A DNA stretch of 64,000 bases from Zhihengliuella sp. Lineage in GTDB: Bacteria > Actinomycetota > Actinomycetes > Actinomycetales > Micrococcaceae. How positions within the stretch are numbered: the first letter of the stretch is position 1; each line of letters opens with the position of its first letter. The DNA lies in contig NZ_JAPSJL010000009.1 of NCBI RefSeq assembly GCF_031178195.1, positions 91,955-155,954 of the forward strand. The letters are read 5' to 3'. This document shows, in pieces, positions 27,008-36,221 of the stretch. The notes under the pieces were generated by a model. It saw only the letters and a program-made list of their open reading frames with translations, did not search any database and was not told the origin of the DNA. The position numbers and the translations under genes are program-made.

Positions 27008-29338
27008 GTGACAGAAACCACGAGCCTCGAAGCAGGCGTGGACAAGACATCCGCCAACAACACCGGCCTGGCCGGACTCAAGCTGGCCCAGCTGCAGGCC
27101 CTCGGCTCGCAGCTCGGTATCACCGGCGCCCGCCGCATGCGCAAGTCCGACCTCGTGACGGCCATCGCCGACCACCAGCGCGGTGGAGCCGTCGCCGACC
27201 GGTCCAAGAAGCCGGCTGAGGCCGCCGCCGAGCAGTCCGGCACAGACGACGGCGCCCAGGCCAACGACGCCGCCCAGGCCGACACCGCGACGAAGGCCAA
27301 GTCCTCCAAGGCCAGGAGCGAGGGCCCGGTTGACACGGCCGAGTCCGACGACGCCGCCGAGGCGCCGGCCAAGCGCACCAGCCGCGGCCGCCGCAACCAG
27401 AAGGCCGCGGCGGAGCCGCAGGCACCGGCCGAGGCCGTCGCGGAACCGGCGAAGGAGTCGGCCTCCCAGGAGCCAGCAGCCGAGCAGCCCGCCGCCGAGG
27501 CCGAAGAGGCCACCGGCCGCGGTCGCCGCGGCCGCCGGGGCTCCCGCCGCGCCGAGTCCGCGCAGACCGACACCTCAGCACCGGCCGACGAGTCGGCACC
27601 GTCCAATGGGTCGGCACCGTCCAACGGGTCGGCACCGTCCAACGGGTCGGCACGGGGCGATTCCGCCGGCCAGGGCGACTCCGACGCTGCGGCCGACAAG
27701 TCCGGCGAGTCGTCCCAGGACGCCGCTCGCAAGACCAGCCAGGAGCCCGCGCGGAACGAGGGCTCCGAGAAGGCCGATGCGGCCTCCGAGCGCCAGCCCG
27801 CCCGGGACGACAGCTCCGACGAGCAGAACGAGCGCGGCGGACGCAACCGCCGCGGGCGCAACCGCCGTGGCCAGCGCGACGACAGTGACTCGGAGCAGCG
27901 CAATGACCAGCGCGGCAACGATCAGCGCGGCGCCGACCAGGGCAAGCAGCAGGACTCGGACCAGGGCGGCGACAACGACGACCGGAACGACGACGACCGC
28001 GGCGAGCGCCGCAATCGTCGCAATCGGAACCGGAACGACCGGAACGACCGCAACGACCGTTCGGATCGGAACGATCGCAACGATCGCAAGAACAACCGCA
28101 ACGACCGCAACGAGCGCCGTCGGGGTCGCGGTCGCGGCAACCAGCCCGAGGTCGACGAGACCGAGCTGAGCGACGACGACGTCCTGCTGCCCGTCGCCGG
28201 CATCCTCGACGTCCTCGACAACTACGCATTCCTGCGCACCTCCGGCTACCTGCCGGGGTCGAACGACGTCTACCTCTCCCTGAACCAGGTCAAGAAGTAC
28301 AACCTGCGCAAGGGCGATGCCGTCGTCGGCGCCATCCGCGCCCCGCGCGACGGCGAGAGCAACAGCAATGCCGGGAACCAGCGCCAGAAGTTCAACGCCC
28401 TGGTGAAGCTGACCAGCATCAACGGCAAGGCGCCGGAGGACAACAAGAGCCGCGTCGAGTTCAACAAGCTCGTGCCGCTGTACCCGCAGGAGCGCCTGCG
28501 CCTGGAGACCGACCCCAAGCTCGTCGGGCCGCGCGTGATCGACCTCGTCGCGCCCATCGGCAAGGGCCAGCGCGGCCTCATCGTCTCCCCGCCCAAGGCG
28601 GGCAAGACGATGGTGCTGCAGTCGATCGCCAACGCGATCACGCTGAACAACCCGGAAGTGCACCTCATGATGGTCCTCGTGGACGAGCGTCCCGAGGAAG
28701 TCACCGACATGCAGCGCTCGGTCAAGGGCGAGGTCATCGCCTCGACGTTCGACCGCCCGGCCGACGACCACACCACGGTCGCCGAACTGGCCATCGAGCG
28801 GGCCAAGCGCCTCGTCGAGATGGGCATGGACGTCGTGGTGCTCCTGGACTCCATGACCCGTCTGGGCCGTGCCTACAACCTGTCCGCGCCGGCCTCCGGC
28901 CGGATCCTCTCCGGCGGTGTGGACTCGTCTGCGCTGTACCCGCCCAAGCGCTTCTTCGGCGCCGCTCGCAACATCGAGAACGGCGGCTCGCTGACCATCC
29001 TCGCCACCGCCCTGGTGGAGACCGGGTCCAAGATGGACGAGGTCATCTTCGAGGAGTTCAAGGGCACCGGCAACATGGAGCTGCGCCTGTCCCGGAAGCT
29101 CGCGGACAAGCGCATCTTCCCGGCGGTCGACGTCAACGAGTCCGGCACGCGCCGCGAGGAGAACCTGCTCTCCCCGGACGAGGTCAAGATCATGTGGCGC
29201 CTGCGCCGCGTGCTCTCCGGCCTCGACACGCAGCAGGCCCTCGAGGTCCTGACCACCAAGATCCGGGAGACGCAGTCCAATGCGGAGTTCCTGATGACGG
29301 TGAGCAAGACCACGCTGGCCTCCAAGTCGGAGAACTAG
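27008..29338 (+). CDS. rho: Transcription termination factor Rho with a large disordered insertion
   Basis: 776 residues versus about 420 in E. coli. Rho N-terminal helical domain (18-60, LAGLKLAQLQALGSQLG), then an insertion of about 325 residues, first Ala/Glu/Ser-rich, then Asn/Arg/Asp-rich (about 298-376). The RNA-binding cold-shock-like domain follows (393-470) and the ATPase core with PPKAGKTMV near 528 and DSMTRLGRAYN. GTG 27008 is preceded by GAGAAGGAAA. Actinobacterial Rho commonly carries such inserts, which add RNA affinity. A strong hairpin follows the gene. rpmE, the next gene in M. tuberculosis, is absent. Confidence 0.96.
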   Translation: MTETTSLEAGVDKTSANNTGLAGLKLAQLQALGSQLGITGARRMRKSDLVTAIADHQRGGAVADRSKKPAEAAAEQSGTDDGAQANDAAQADTATKAKSSKARSEGPVDTAESDDAAEAPAKRTSRGRRNQKAAAEPQAPAEAVAEPAKESASQEPAAEQPAAEAEEATGRGRRGRRGSRRAESAQTDTSAPADESAPSNGSAPSNGSAPSNGSARGDSAGQGDSDAAADKSGESSQDAARKTSQEPARNEGSEKADAASERQPARDDSSDEQNERGGRNRRGRNRRGQRDDSDSEQRNDQRGNDQRGADQGKQQDSDQGGDNDDRNDDDRGERRNRRNRNRNDRNDRNDRSDRNDRNDRKNNRNDRNERRRGRGRGNQPEVDETELSDDDVLLPVAGILDVLDNYAFLRTSGYLPGSNDVYLSLNQVKKYNLRKGDAVVGAIRAPRDGESNSNAGNQRQKFNALVKLTSINGKAPEDNKSRVEFNKLVPLYPQERLRLETDPKLVGPRVIDLVAPIGKGQRGLIVSPPKAGKTMVLQSIANAITLNNPEVHLMMVLVDERPEEVTDMQRSVKGEVIASTFDRPADDHTTVAELAIERAKRLVEMGMDVVVLLDSMTRLGRAYNLSAPASGRILSGGVDSSALYPPKRFFGAARNIENGGSLTILATALVETGSKMDEVIFEEFKGTGNMELRLSRKLADKRIFPAVDVNESGTRREENLLSPDEVKIMWRLRRVLSGLDTQQALEVLTTKIRETQSNAEFLMTVSKTTLASKSEN
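27593..27653 (+). repeat. 18-bp tandem repeat inside rho (3.4 copies)
   Basis: Units begin at 27593, 27611 and 27629 with a partial fourth. Each encodes SAPSNG in the disordered insertion; units differ by one C/T. Confidence 0.85.
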
Positions 29339-29346
29339 CGACACAG

Positions 29347-29390
29347 CGCGCCCGGAGCCGCACCCCGCGCGGGGTGCGGCTCCGGGCGCG
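29347..29390 (+). terminator. Rho-gene terminator, perfect 20-bp stem
   Basis: Arms 29347-29366 and 29371-29390 are exact reverse complements around GCGC, eight bases after the rho stop. No U-tract is present, only TCCGCGTT. Confidence 0.75.
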
Positions 29391-29400
29391 TCCGCGTTAA

Positions 29401-29457
29401 CGCCGTCGTGCTCCTCCCCGCTCTGCCCGACGCCGGGCCGGGACGGGCACGACGGCG
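29401..29457 (+). other. Second inverted repeat in the rho-prfA spacer
   Basis: CGCCGTCGTGC (29401-29411) and GCACGACGGCG (29447-29457) are exact reverse complements with a 35-base interior. The same 10-base arms occur in the znuB/zur spacer. Confidence 0.4.
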
Positions 29458-29474
29458 GTCGCGAACGAACCGCA

Positions 29475-29480
29475 TACACT
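29475..29480 (+). promoter_or_regulatory. Predicted -10 box of prfA
   Basis: TACACT, giving a leader of about 70 nt before ATG 29558. Confidence 0.4.
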
Positions 29481-29557
29481 AGACAGGCGCGCAGCCACGC
29501 GCCGGAGGCGCCGCCGCCAGAACCGCCCACGCCGGGCGACACGGAAAGAAGTGAGTG

Positions 29558-30643
29558 ATGTTTGAGTCCGTCCAGGGCCTGCTCGACGAGCACGCCGAGC
29601 TGCAGAAGCAGTTGTCCGACCCCGCGGTCTACGCCGATCAGGCGAAGGCGCGCAAGCTGGGACGGCGCAGCGCGCAGCTGAACGGCATCGTCGAGGCGCA
29701 CCGGCGCTGGAAGCAGATGAGCGAGGACCTCGAGGCCGCCCGCACCATGGCCGACGAGGATCCCGAGTTCGCGGCCGAGGCCGAGGAGCTCGAGGCCGCG
29801 CTGCCCGCAGCGGAGGAGAAGCTGCGCCGGCTGCTGATCCCGCGCGACCCCAACGACGCCCGCGACGTGATCCTCGAGGTCAAGGGCGGCGAGGGCGGCG
29901 ACGAGGCCGCCCTGTTCGCCGCGGACCTGCTGCGCATGTACTCCCGCTACGCGGAGGCCAGGGGCTGGAAGACCGAGCTGATCTCCTACACGGAGTCCGA
30001 CCTCGGCGGCTACAAGGACGCGCAGATGGCCATCAAGGGCAACTCCAACGATCCGGCAGAGGGCGTCTACGCGCACCTGAAGTTCGAGGGCGGGGTCCAC
30101 CGCGTCCAGCGTGTGCCCGTGACGGAGTCCCAGGGCCGTATCCACACCTCGGCCGCCGGTGTCCTGGTCCTGCCGGAGGTCGACGAGCCGGAGGAGATCG
30201 ACCTCCACCCGAACGACCTGAAGATCGACGTCTACCGGTCCTCCGGCCCGGGCGGCCAGTCCGTGAACACCACGGACTCCGCCGTGCGCATCACGCACCT
30301 GCCCACCGGGATCGTCGTCGCGATGCAGAACGAGAAGTCCCAGCTGCAGAACCGCGAGGCCGCCCTCCGCGTCCTCCGGTCGCGGCTGCTGGCGCACCAG
30401 CAGGAGCAGATCGACGCCGAGAACTCCGCCGTGCGCGCCTCCCAGGTGCGCACGATGGACCGCTCCGAGCGCATCCGCACGTACAACTTCCCGGAGAACC
30501 GGATCGCCGACCACCGCACCGGGTACAAGGCCTACAACCTGGACACCGTCATGAACGGCGAGCTGGACCCCGTCATCCAGTCCTGCATCGAGATGGACGA
30601 GGCCCAGCGCCTCGCCGCCATCGGCGACGAAGCGCAGCCGTAG
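29558..30643 (+). CDS. prfA: Peptide chain release factor 1
   Basis: 361 residues, standard length. The GGQ loop ([17 protein letters not shown], about 228-244) hydrolyses peptidyl-tRNA. The codon-recognition region around [15 protein letters not shown] and the GGEGGDEA motif identify RF1. ATG 29558 is preferred over an in-frame GTG three bases earlier because AAAGAAG lies at good spacing. The GGQ methylase gene prmC follows four bases later. Confidence 0.96.
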   Translation: MFESVQGLLDEHAELQKQLSDPAVYADQAKARKLGRRSAQLNGIVEAHRRWKQMSEDLEAARTMADEDPEFAAEAEELEAALPAAEEKLRRLLIPRDPNDARDVILEVKGGEGGDEAALFAADLLRMYSRYAEARGWKTELISYTESDLGGYKDAQMAIKGNSNDPAEGVYAHLKFEGGVHRVQRVPVTESQGRIHTSAAGVLVLPEVDEPEEIDLHPNDLKIDVYRSSGPGGQSVNTTDSAVRITHLPTGIVVAMQNEKSQLQNREAALRVLRSRLLAHQQEQIDAENSAVRASQVRTMDRSERIRTYNFPENRIADHRTGYKAYNLDTVMNGELDPVIQSCIEMDEAQRLAAIGDEAQP

Positions 30644-30646
30644 ACC

Positions 30647-31522
30647 GTGCCGGCGCCGGGCCTGGACCCCTTCCTCCGGGAGTGCGCCGCGCGGCTCTCG
30701 GCCGCCGGCGTGCCCTCGCCGCGTGCCGATGCAGAGCTCCTCGCCGCGCACGTCCTCGGCGTGGGCCGCGGGCGGGTCGGTGCGCTCCGGCTGGCGGGCC
30801 ACGCGCTCGCGGACGACGACGCCGAGCGCCTCGCGGCGCTGGTGGACGAGCGCGCGGCGCGAGTGCCCCTGCAGCATCTGACCGGCGTGGCGCACTTCCG
30901 GCACCTCGAGCTGCGGGTCGGCCCGGGAGTGTTCGTCCCGCGGCCCGAGACCGAGGCCCTGGCGGGCCTGGCGATCGATGCGGCCGCGGCGGTGATCGCG
31001 CGGCGGGGGAGCGCCGTCGTCGTCGACCTCGGCACGGGATCAGGCGCCATCGCCGCGGCCGTCGCCTCCGAGGTGCCCGCCGCGCGCGTCCACGCCGTCG
31101 AGCTGAGCGAGCACGCGGCGGCGTGGGCCGAGCAGAACCTCGCCCCGCACGGCGTCGACCTGCGCGTGGGCGACCTGCGGACCGCCTTCGAGGACCTGGA
31201 CGGGACGGTCGACGTCGTCGTGTCCAACCCGCCCTACATCCCCGCCGGAGCGGTGCCCGTCGACCCGGAGGTGCGCGAGCACGATCCCGGACTCGCCCTG
31301 TACGGAGGAGGCGCCGACGGCATGGAGCTGCCGCGCGCCGTCGAGCGGACCGCGGCCCGGCTGCTCGTCCCCGGCGGCCTCGTCGCGCTCGAGCACGCGG
31401 AGGTGCAGGAGGAGGCCATGCAGGAGATGTTCCGCGGGGCCGGGGCCTGGGCCACGATCGCCGGGCACCGCGACCTGACCGGGCGGCCGCGCTGCACGTC
31501 GGCCGTCCGCCGGGAGGGCTGA
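30647..31522 (+). CDS. prmC: Release factor glutamine methyltransferase
   Basis: 291 residues. N-terminal helical substrate domain, SAM-binding VVDLGTGSGAIAAAVASE (about 125-142) and the catalytic NPPYIP (about 193). It methylates the Gln of the GGQ motif in release factors, matching its place behind prfA. GTG 30647 starts four bases after the prfA stop. Confidence 0.93.
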   Translation: MPAPGLDPFLRECAARLSAAGVPSPRADAELLAAHVLGVGRGRVGALRLAGHALADDDAERLAALVDERAARVPLQHLTGVAHFRHLELRVGPGVFVPRPETEALAGLAIDAAAAVIARRGSAVVVDLGTGSGAIAAAVASEVPAARVHAVELSEHAAAWAEQNLAPHGVDLRVGDLRTAFEDLDGTVDVVVSNPPYIPAGAVPVDPEVREHDPGLALYGGGADGMELPRAVERTAARLLVPGGLVALEHAEVQEEAMQEMFRGAGAWATIAGHRDLTGRPRCTSAVRREG

Positions 31523-31563
31523 GGTTCCGCTCCCGCTTCCCGGGGATCGCCCGGGGAACGTGC

Positions 31564-31569
31564 GAGAAT
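31564..31569 (+). promoter_or_regulatory. Possible -10 box, leaderless sua5-type gene
   Basis: GAGAAT seven bases before GTG 31577; the first position departs from TAnnnT. Confidence 0.3.
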
Positions 31570-31576
31570 GCATCTC

Positions 31577-32389
31577 GTGACTTCACGATTCGACTGCCAG
31601 GACGCCGCTGACCGCACCGCAGGTCTGGATGCTGCCCGGGAGGCCCTCGCGGCCCGACAGTGCGTCGTACTCCCCACCGACACGGTCTACGGCATCGCCG
31701 CTGACGCGTTCTCCCCGCAGGCCGTCGCCACGCTGCTGGCGGCCAAGGGTCGGGGCCGGACCATGCCGCCGCCGGTGCTCATCCCGCGCCCCGAGACCCT
31801 CGACGGGCTGGCCACCGAAGTGCCCGATGCCGCCCGCAAGCTCGCCGCCGAGTTCTGGCCGGGTGCCCTGACCATGATCCTCAACGCGCAGCCGTCCCTG
31901 ACCTGGGACCTCGGCGAGACCAAGGGGACCGTCGCCCTGCGCATGCCCGACGACGACGTGGCACTGGAGCTGCTCCGTGCCGTCGGCCCGCTGGCCGTGT
32001 CCTCCGCGAACCGCTCCGGGAACGCGGCCGCAACGAACATCGACGCGGCGGAGGACCAGCTCGGCGAGGCCGTCGCCGTGTATCTCGGCGACGGGGAGCG
32101 CCGGCAGGGGGAGCAGGACGCGCTGCCGTCGACCATCGTCGACTTCACCGGCGACGTGCCTGCCGTCGTCCGTCAGGGAGCGATCGCCCTCGACGACCTC
32201 CGCCGCGTGGTGCCGGAGATCCTCGGCCTCGGCGAGCAGCCGGCCGGCACCGAGGAGCGCGGTTCGGCACTCGACGCAGCTGGCTCGGCCGTCACGGACC
32301 ATCCGGAGGCCTCGGCCTCTGACTCGGGCTCCGCCGGGACCGGGGCCGGACCCGGCGTCACGGACCCGTCCGAGACGACGGAACGGTAG
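31577..32389 (+). CDS. L-threonylcarbamoyladenylate synthase (YrdC/Sua5 family)
   Basis: 270 residues from GTG 31577; an in-frame ATG at 31568 would add three residues but overlaps the presumed -10 box. The YrdC domain (15-205) has VLPTDTVYGIAADAF and KGRGRTMPPPVLI, and SSANRSGN. It makes the threonylcarbamoyl-AMP used for t6A in ANN-decoding tRNAs. The final 65 residues are a disordered Ser/Ala/Gly tail rather than a Sua5 domain. Confidence 0.9.
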   Translation: MTSRFDCQDAADRTAGLDAAREALAARQCVVLPTDTVYGIAADAFSPQAVATLLAAKGRGRTMPPPVLIPRPETLDGLATEVPDAARKLAAEFWPGALTMILNAQPSLTWDLGETKGTVALRMPDDDVALELLRAVGPLAVSSANRSGNAAATNIDAAEDQLGEAVAVYLGDGERRQGEQDALPSTIVDFTGDVPAVVRQGAIALDDLRRVVPEILGLGEQPAGTEERGSALDAAGSAVTDHPEASASDSGSAGTGAGPGVTDPSETTER

Positions 32390-32400
32390 ACCGGCCCCGC

Positions 32401-33579
32401 ATGACCTCCTATCTCGTCCTGATCGCGCTCTCGTTCGTGACGGCGTTCGCCTTGACGCCGCTCGTCCGGCGGATCGGGCTCCGGGTCGGCGCGGCGTCGT
32501 CGATCCGGGACCGCGACGTGCACAGCGTCCCGATCCCCAAGCTCGGCGGCGTGGCCATGATCATCGCCATCCTGGTGGGGCTCGGCGTCGCCTCGCGGAT
32601 GGATTTCCTGCAGGGCTCGTTCGCCGACCCGGGACCGGCCGTCGGCGTCCTCGTCGGGGCGCTGCTGGCGCTGGTGCTCGGCATCGTGGACGACCTCCTG
32701 GACCTGCGCTGGTACGTGCAGCTCGTCGGACAGGTCAGCATCGGCACCGTCGTGGCGCTCTCCGGGGTCCGGCTCGAAGCCATGCCCGTCGGCTGGATCG
32801 GCATCAAGTCCGGCCCGGTCCAGTTCGCGCTGACCGTGTTCCTGATCGTCCTGACGATGAACGCCATCAACTTCGTCGACGGGCTCGACGGCCTGGCCGC
32901 CGGCGTCGCGGTCATCGGCGCTACCGCGTTCTTCATCTACTGCTACACGCTGGCCCGTACGATCAACCAGTTCGACCACTCGAACTTCGCGGCGATGCTG
33001 ATGGCCCTCCTCCTGGGCGCCTGCCTCGGATTCCTGCCGCACAACTTCAATCCGGCCAAGATCTTCATGGGGGAATCCGGGGCCCTGATCATCGGCCTGA
33101 TGATGTCCGTCGCCGCCATCATGGTCACCGCGGACGTCGGCGCCCAGGAGGGCTACCGGTTCCGCAATATCCCCGCGTACATGCCGATCATCCTGCCGGT
33201 GGCCGTCATCCTGCTGCCGCTGCTGGACTTCGCGCTCGCGGTCATCCGGCGCACGGCGCACGGCCGCTCGCCCTTCTCCGCGGACCGCGGCCATCTGCAC
33301 CACAAACTGGTCGACGGCGGCTACACCCAGCGCCAGGCCGTCCTGGTCCTGTACCTGTGGTCGGGGATCGTCGCGTTCGGGTCGGTGGCGTTCATCTTCC
33401 GCCAGTTCGACTGGAAGACCATCGTGGCCGTCGACCTGCTCCTCGCCATCGGCGCGGGCTATCTGACGATGCGCCCGTGGCTGCGCCGGGGCGTGGCGCA
33501 GCGGCGTCACGCGGCGGGCCTCGACCGGCCGCCGCACCACGGGTCGGGCAACGAGCCCCCGGGCGACGCCGGCGGCTGA
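32401..33579 (+). CDS. wecA: Undecaprenyl-phosphate N-acetylglucosamine-1-phosphate transferase family (WecA/Rfe type)
   Basis: 392 residues, about eleven membrane segments. Conserved cytosolic motifs include DVHSVPIPKLGG, LGIVDDLLDLRW (Mg-binding Asp pair), NFVDGLDGLAAG and GHLHHKLVDGGY. It starts a lipid-linked glycopolymer. The orthologous M. tuberculosis gene (Rv1302) occupies the same position before atpI. The start is 11 bases after the upstream stop. The tail is Pro/Gly/His-rich. Confidence 0.9.
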   Translation: MTSYLVLIALSFVTAFALTPLVRRIGLRVGAASSIRDRDVHSVPIPKLGGVAMIIAILVGLGVASRMDFLQGSFADPGPAVGVLVGALLALVLGIVDDLLDLRWYVQLVGQVSIGTVVALSGVRLEAMPVGWIGIKSGPVQFALTVFLIVLTMNAINFVDGLDGLAAGVAVIGATAFFIYCYTLARTINQFDHSNFAAMLMALLLGACLGFLPHNFNPAKIFMGESGALIIGLMMSVAAIMVTADVGAQEGYRFRNIPAYMPIILPVAVILLPLLDFALAVIRRTAHGRSPFSADRGHLHHKLVDGGYTQRQAVLVLYLWSGIVAFGSVAFIFRQFDWKTIVAVDLLLAIGAGYLTMRPWLRRGVAQRRHAAGLDRPPHHGSGNEPPGDAGG

Positions 33580-33610
33580 GCCGACCGCGCACCGGACTCT
33601 CTACGTACTG

Positions 33611-33616
33611 TAGAAT
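33611..33616 (+). promoter_or_regulatory. Predicted -10 box of the atp operon
   Basis: TAGAAT in an A/T-richer patch 82 bases before ATG 33698, the only clear promoter ahead of the ATP synthase genes. Confidence 0.45.
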
Positions 33617-33697
33617 TGTGCGGGTGCCGTGGGGCGGCCGGTGGGCCGCCTCCCGCCGCACACGACTCTCCGCCAGGACCAGACCGACGGGACGTAC

Positions 33698-34177
33698 ATG
33701 GGCAGGACCGCTCCGCAGCACGGCGCGCGCATCCCGCGCGCTGCGGGGGAGACCCCGCAGCCGTGGCTGACGCTGCTGCGCGCCTGCTCGCTCGCCTCGG
33801 TGGGCCTGGCCGCCGCGCTGGCCATCGCGGGACTGCTGGCAGCGGGAATCGAGGCCGCGCTCAGCGCCATCGGGGCGGTCGTCCTCGTCCTCGTCTTCTT
33901 CGGCATCACGCTGCTGATCGGTCATGTCGTCGGCCGGCGCAACCCGCGCGCCGCCCTCGGGGCGTTCATGTTCGGGTACCTGATCAAGGTGGTCGGTTTC
34001 GGCGCTGCGGTGTTCCTGCTGGGCACGCCCGACTGGATCGACCGGCTCTGGTTCCTGATCGGCGGGGTCGCCGGAGTCGTCGTCTGGCAGGCGACGGAAC
34101 TGATCGTCTTCTCGCGGCTCCGCTTCCAGTTGTACGACGACGAGTCCGCCCCGGCGGACAAGGGAGGCCGACCGTGA
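33698..34177 (+). CDS. atpI: ATP synthase assembly protein I-like membrane protein
   Basis: 159 residues with about four membrane helices (SLASVGLAAALAIAGLLAAG, VVLVLVFFGITLLIGHVVG, FMFGYLIKVVGFGAAVFLLG, IGGVAGVVVWQATELIVF). ATG 33698 gives a compact protein; in-frame GTG 33629 would add 23 residues and lie near the transcription start, so it remains possible. Position ahead of atpB matches AtpI (Rv1303) in other Actinobacteria. Its stop overlaps the next gene (GTGA). Confidence 0.75.
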   Translation: MGRTAPQHGARIPRAAGETPQPWLTLLRACSLASVGLAAALAIAGLLAAGIEAALSAIGAVVLVLVFFGITLLIGHVVGRRNPRAALGAFMFGYLIKVVGFGAAVFLLGTPDWIDRLWFLIGGVAGVVVWQATELIVFSRLRFQLYDDESAPADKGGRP

Positions 34178-34419
34178 AGGACGACCACTTGGTCCATCGC
34201 GAACCGACCAACGGCTCGTGGACCCGCGAGTTCATCAACTACGGCGTTGGCGGGTTGATAGCCTTCGGTTTGATAGGCTGGGGTTTGGATTTCTTGCTGC
34301 AAACTCGCTGGATCTGGATCGCCGGCGCCGTTCTGGGCGCCGTAGCGGGATGCCTCCTGGCGAACGAGCACCGCAAGGCCTACCGGCAGCGCCAAGACCG
34401 CGGCGACACCGCCTCCTAA
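34174..34419 (+). CDS. Small AtpZ-like membrane protein (81 aa)
   Basis: 81 residues, two membrane helices (FINYGVGGLIAFGLIGWGLDF and WIWIAGAVLGAVAGCLL) joined by a short loop, with charged ends. Position between atpI and atpB and the two-helix form fit AtpZ-like proteins that help assemble the c-ring or carry Mg/Ca in other bacteria. It starts with GTG 34174 overlapping atpI, with GGGAGG upstream. Codon use is unusual for this genome: two ATA codons and several TTG in residues 25-42. Confidence 0.65.
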   Translation: MKDDHLVHREPTNGSWTREFINYGVGGLIAFGLIGWGLDFLLQTRWIWIAGAVLGAVAGCLLANEHRKAYRQRQDRGDTAS

Positions 34420-34501
34420 AGACTTCACGAAGTACACGTCCGTGCGATCATCCGACGGACACAGATATGCCCAAAGACGGACACTGCAGAGAGGAAACGC
34501 G

Positions 34502-35311
34502 TTGATCGCGCTTGCGCTTCCGGCGGCTACCAACGAATCCGAGGGATTCGTTCCCCCGACGATTGATGATTTGCACCTTCCGGAGATCCTTCCGTGGGGA
34601 GCACACTACGGCGAGGGATTCGGCAAGCAGATGCTGCTGGTCCTGCTCTCCGTCGCCCTGATCTCCTGGTTCCTGGTCGCTGCCTCGCGCCGCCGCCAGA
34701 TGGTCCCGGGCAAGTTCCAGTTCCTCGGCGAGTTCAGCTACAACTTCGTCCGCAACAGCGTGGGCAAGGACCTGATCGGCGAGAAGGACTTCCGCCCGTA
34801 CGTCCCCGTGCTGGTGTCGCTGTTCTTCTTCATCCTGGTGAACAACCTGTTCGGCTCGATCCCGCTGCTGCAGCTGCCGACGACCTCGCACGTGGGCACC
34901 TCCTACGCGCTGGCCGGCATCGTGTACATCCTCTGGATCGTGCTCGGCATCCGGACCCACGGCATCGGCTACTTCAAGGTCGCCGTCGTCCCGTCGGGCG
35001 TGCCGAAGGCGTTCCTGCTCCCGGTCGTCCTCATCGAGATCGTCTCGAACTTCGTGGTCCGCCCGCTGACGCACTCCCTGCGTCTCTTCGCGACCATGCT
35101 CGCCGGGCACATGATCATCGCCCTCGCAGCCTCCGGCTCGGCCTTCCTCCTGACCCAGACCTCGGGCATCGTCCCGGCGCTCGGTGTGCTCACCATGGCC
35201 GGGGGCGTCGGCATGTACCTGTTCGAGATCTTCATCCAGGTCCTGCAGGCCTACGTCTTCGTCCTGCTGACGGCCGTCTATATCCAGGGCTCGATCTCCG
35301 AAGCCCACTAA
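34502..35311 (+). CDS. atpB: ATP synthase F0 subunit a
   Basis: 269 residues, about six membrane segments. The essential Arg lies in THSLRLFATMLAGHM (about 196-210). TTG 34502 is chosen because AGAGAGG is placed seven bases upstream and it yields the normal periplasmic N-terminus; no suitable ATG exists in this frame near it. It forms the proton half-channels against the c-ring. Confidence 0.94.
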   Translation: MIALALPAATNESEGFVPPTIDDLHLPEILPWGAHYGEGFGKQMLLVLLSVALISWFLVAASRRRQMVPGKFQFLGEFSYNFVRNSVGKDLIGEKDFRPYVPVLVSLFFFILVNNLFGSIPLLQLPTTSHVGTSYALAGIVYILWIVLGIRTHGIGYFKVAVVPSGVPKAFLLPVVLIEIVSNFVVRPLTHSLRLFATMLAGHMIIALAASGSAFLLTQTSGIVPALGVLTMAGGVGMYLFEIFIQVLQAYVFVLLTAVYIQGSISEAH

Positions 35312-35398
35312 TTAGGTGTCCCTCTTCGCGGGGGTCGACGTTAACGCAATCAACCTGCCCGATCGGTCCGACCGAGACGGCATCGTGAAAGGAAAACA

Positions 35399-35611
35399 AT
35401 GGAAATCTCCGGCAACCTCAATGCGATCGGTTACGGCCTCTCCGCCATCGGCGGCGGCATCGGCGTGGGCCTCGTGTTCGCCGCCTTCATCAACGGCGTC
35501 GCCCGTCAGCCGGAGGCCCAGCGCGTCCTCCAGCCGCTGGCCTTCATGGGTCTGGCCTTCACCGAGGCGCTCGCCATCCTCGGTCTCGTGTTCGCCTTCG
35601 TCTGGCAGTGA
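35399..35611 (+). CDS. atpE: ATP synthase F0 subunit c
   Basis: 70 residues, two membrane helices joined by the polar loop ARQPEAQ. The ion-carrying Glu56 is in [10 protein letters not shown], indicating proton coupling. ATG 35399 has TGAAAGGAAAAC upstream, the strongest ribosome site in the operon, fitting the multiple copies of c needed per complex. Confidence 0.96.
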   Translation: MEISGNLNAIGYGLSAIGGGIGVGLVFAAFINGVARQPEAQRVLQPLAFMGLAFTEALAILGLVFAFVWQ

Positions 35612-35666
35612 TTTCGGGCTGAACTTACCCAAAGTCAGTCCATACACTCTTCAGAAAGACGGGTGA

Positions 35667-36220
<554 letters not shown>

Positions 36221-36221
<1 letters not shown>

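Noticed and set aside
27575..30904. Minus-strand frame of over 1,100 codons opposite rho and prfA
   Set aside because: It is a shadow of the repeat-rich rho insertion and prfA.
33624..33770. GTG at 33624 as a leaderless start after TAGAAT
   Set aside because: Its frame ends after 48 codons of shadow sequence and does not match the atpI frame.
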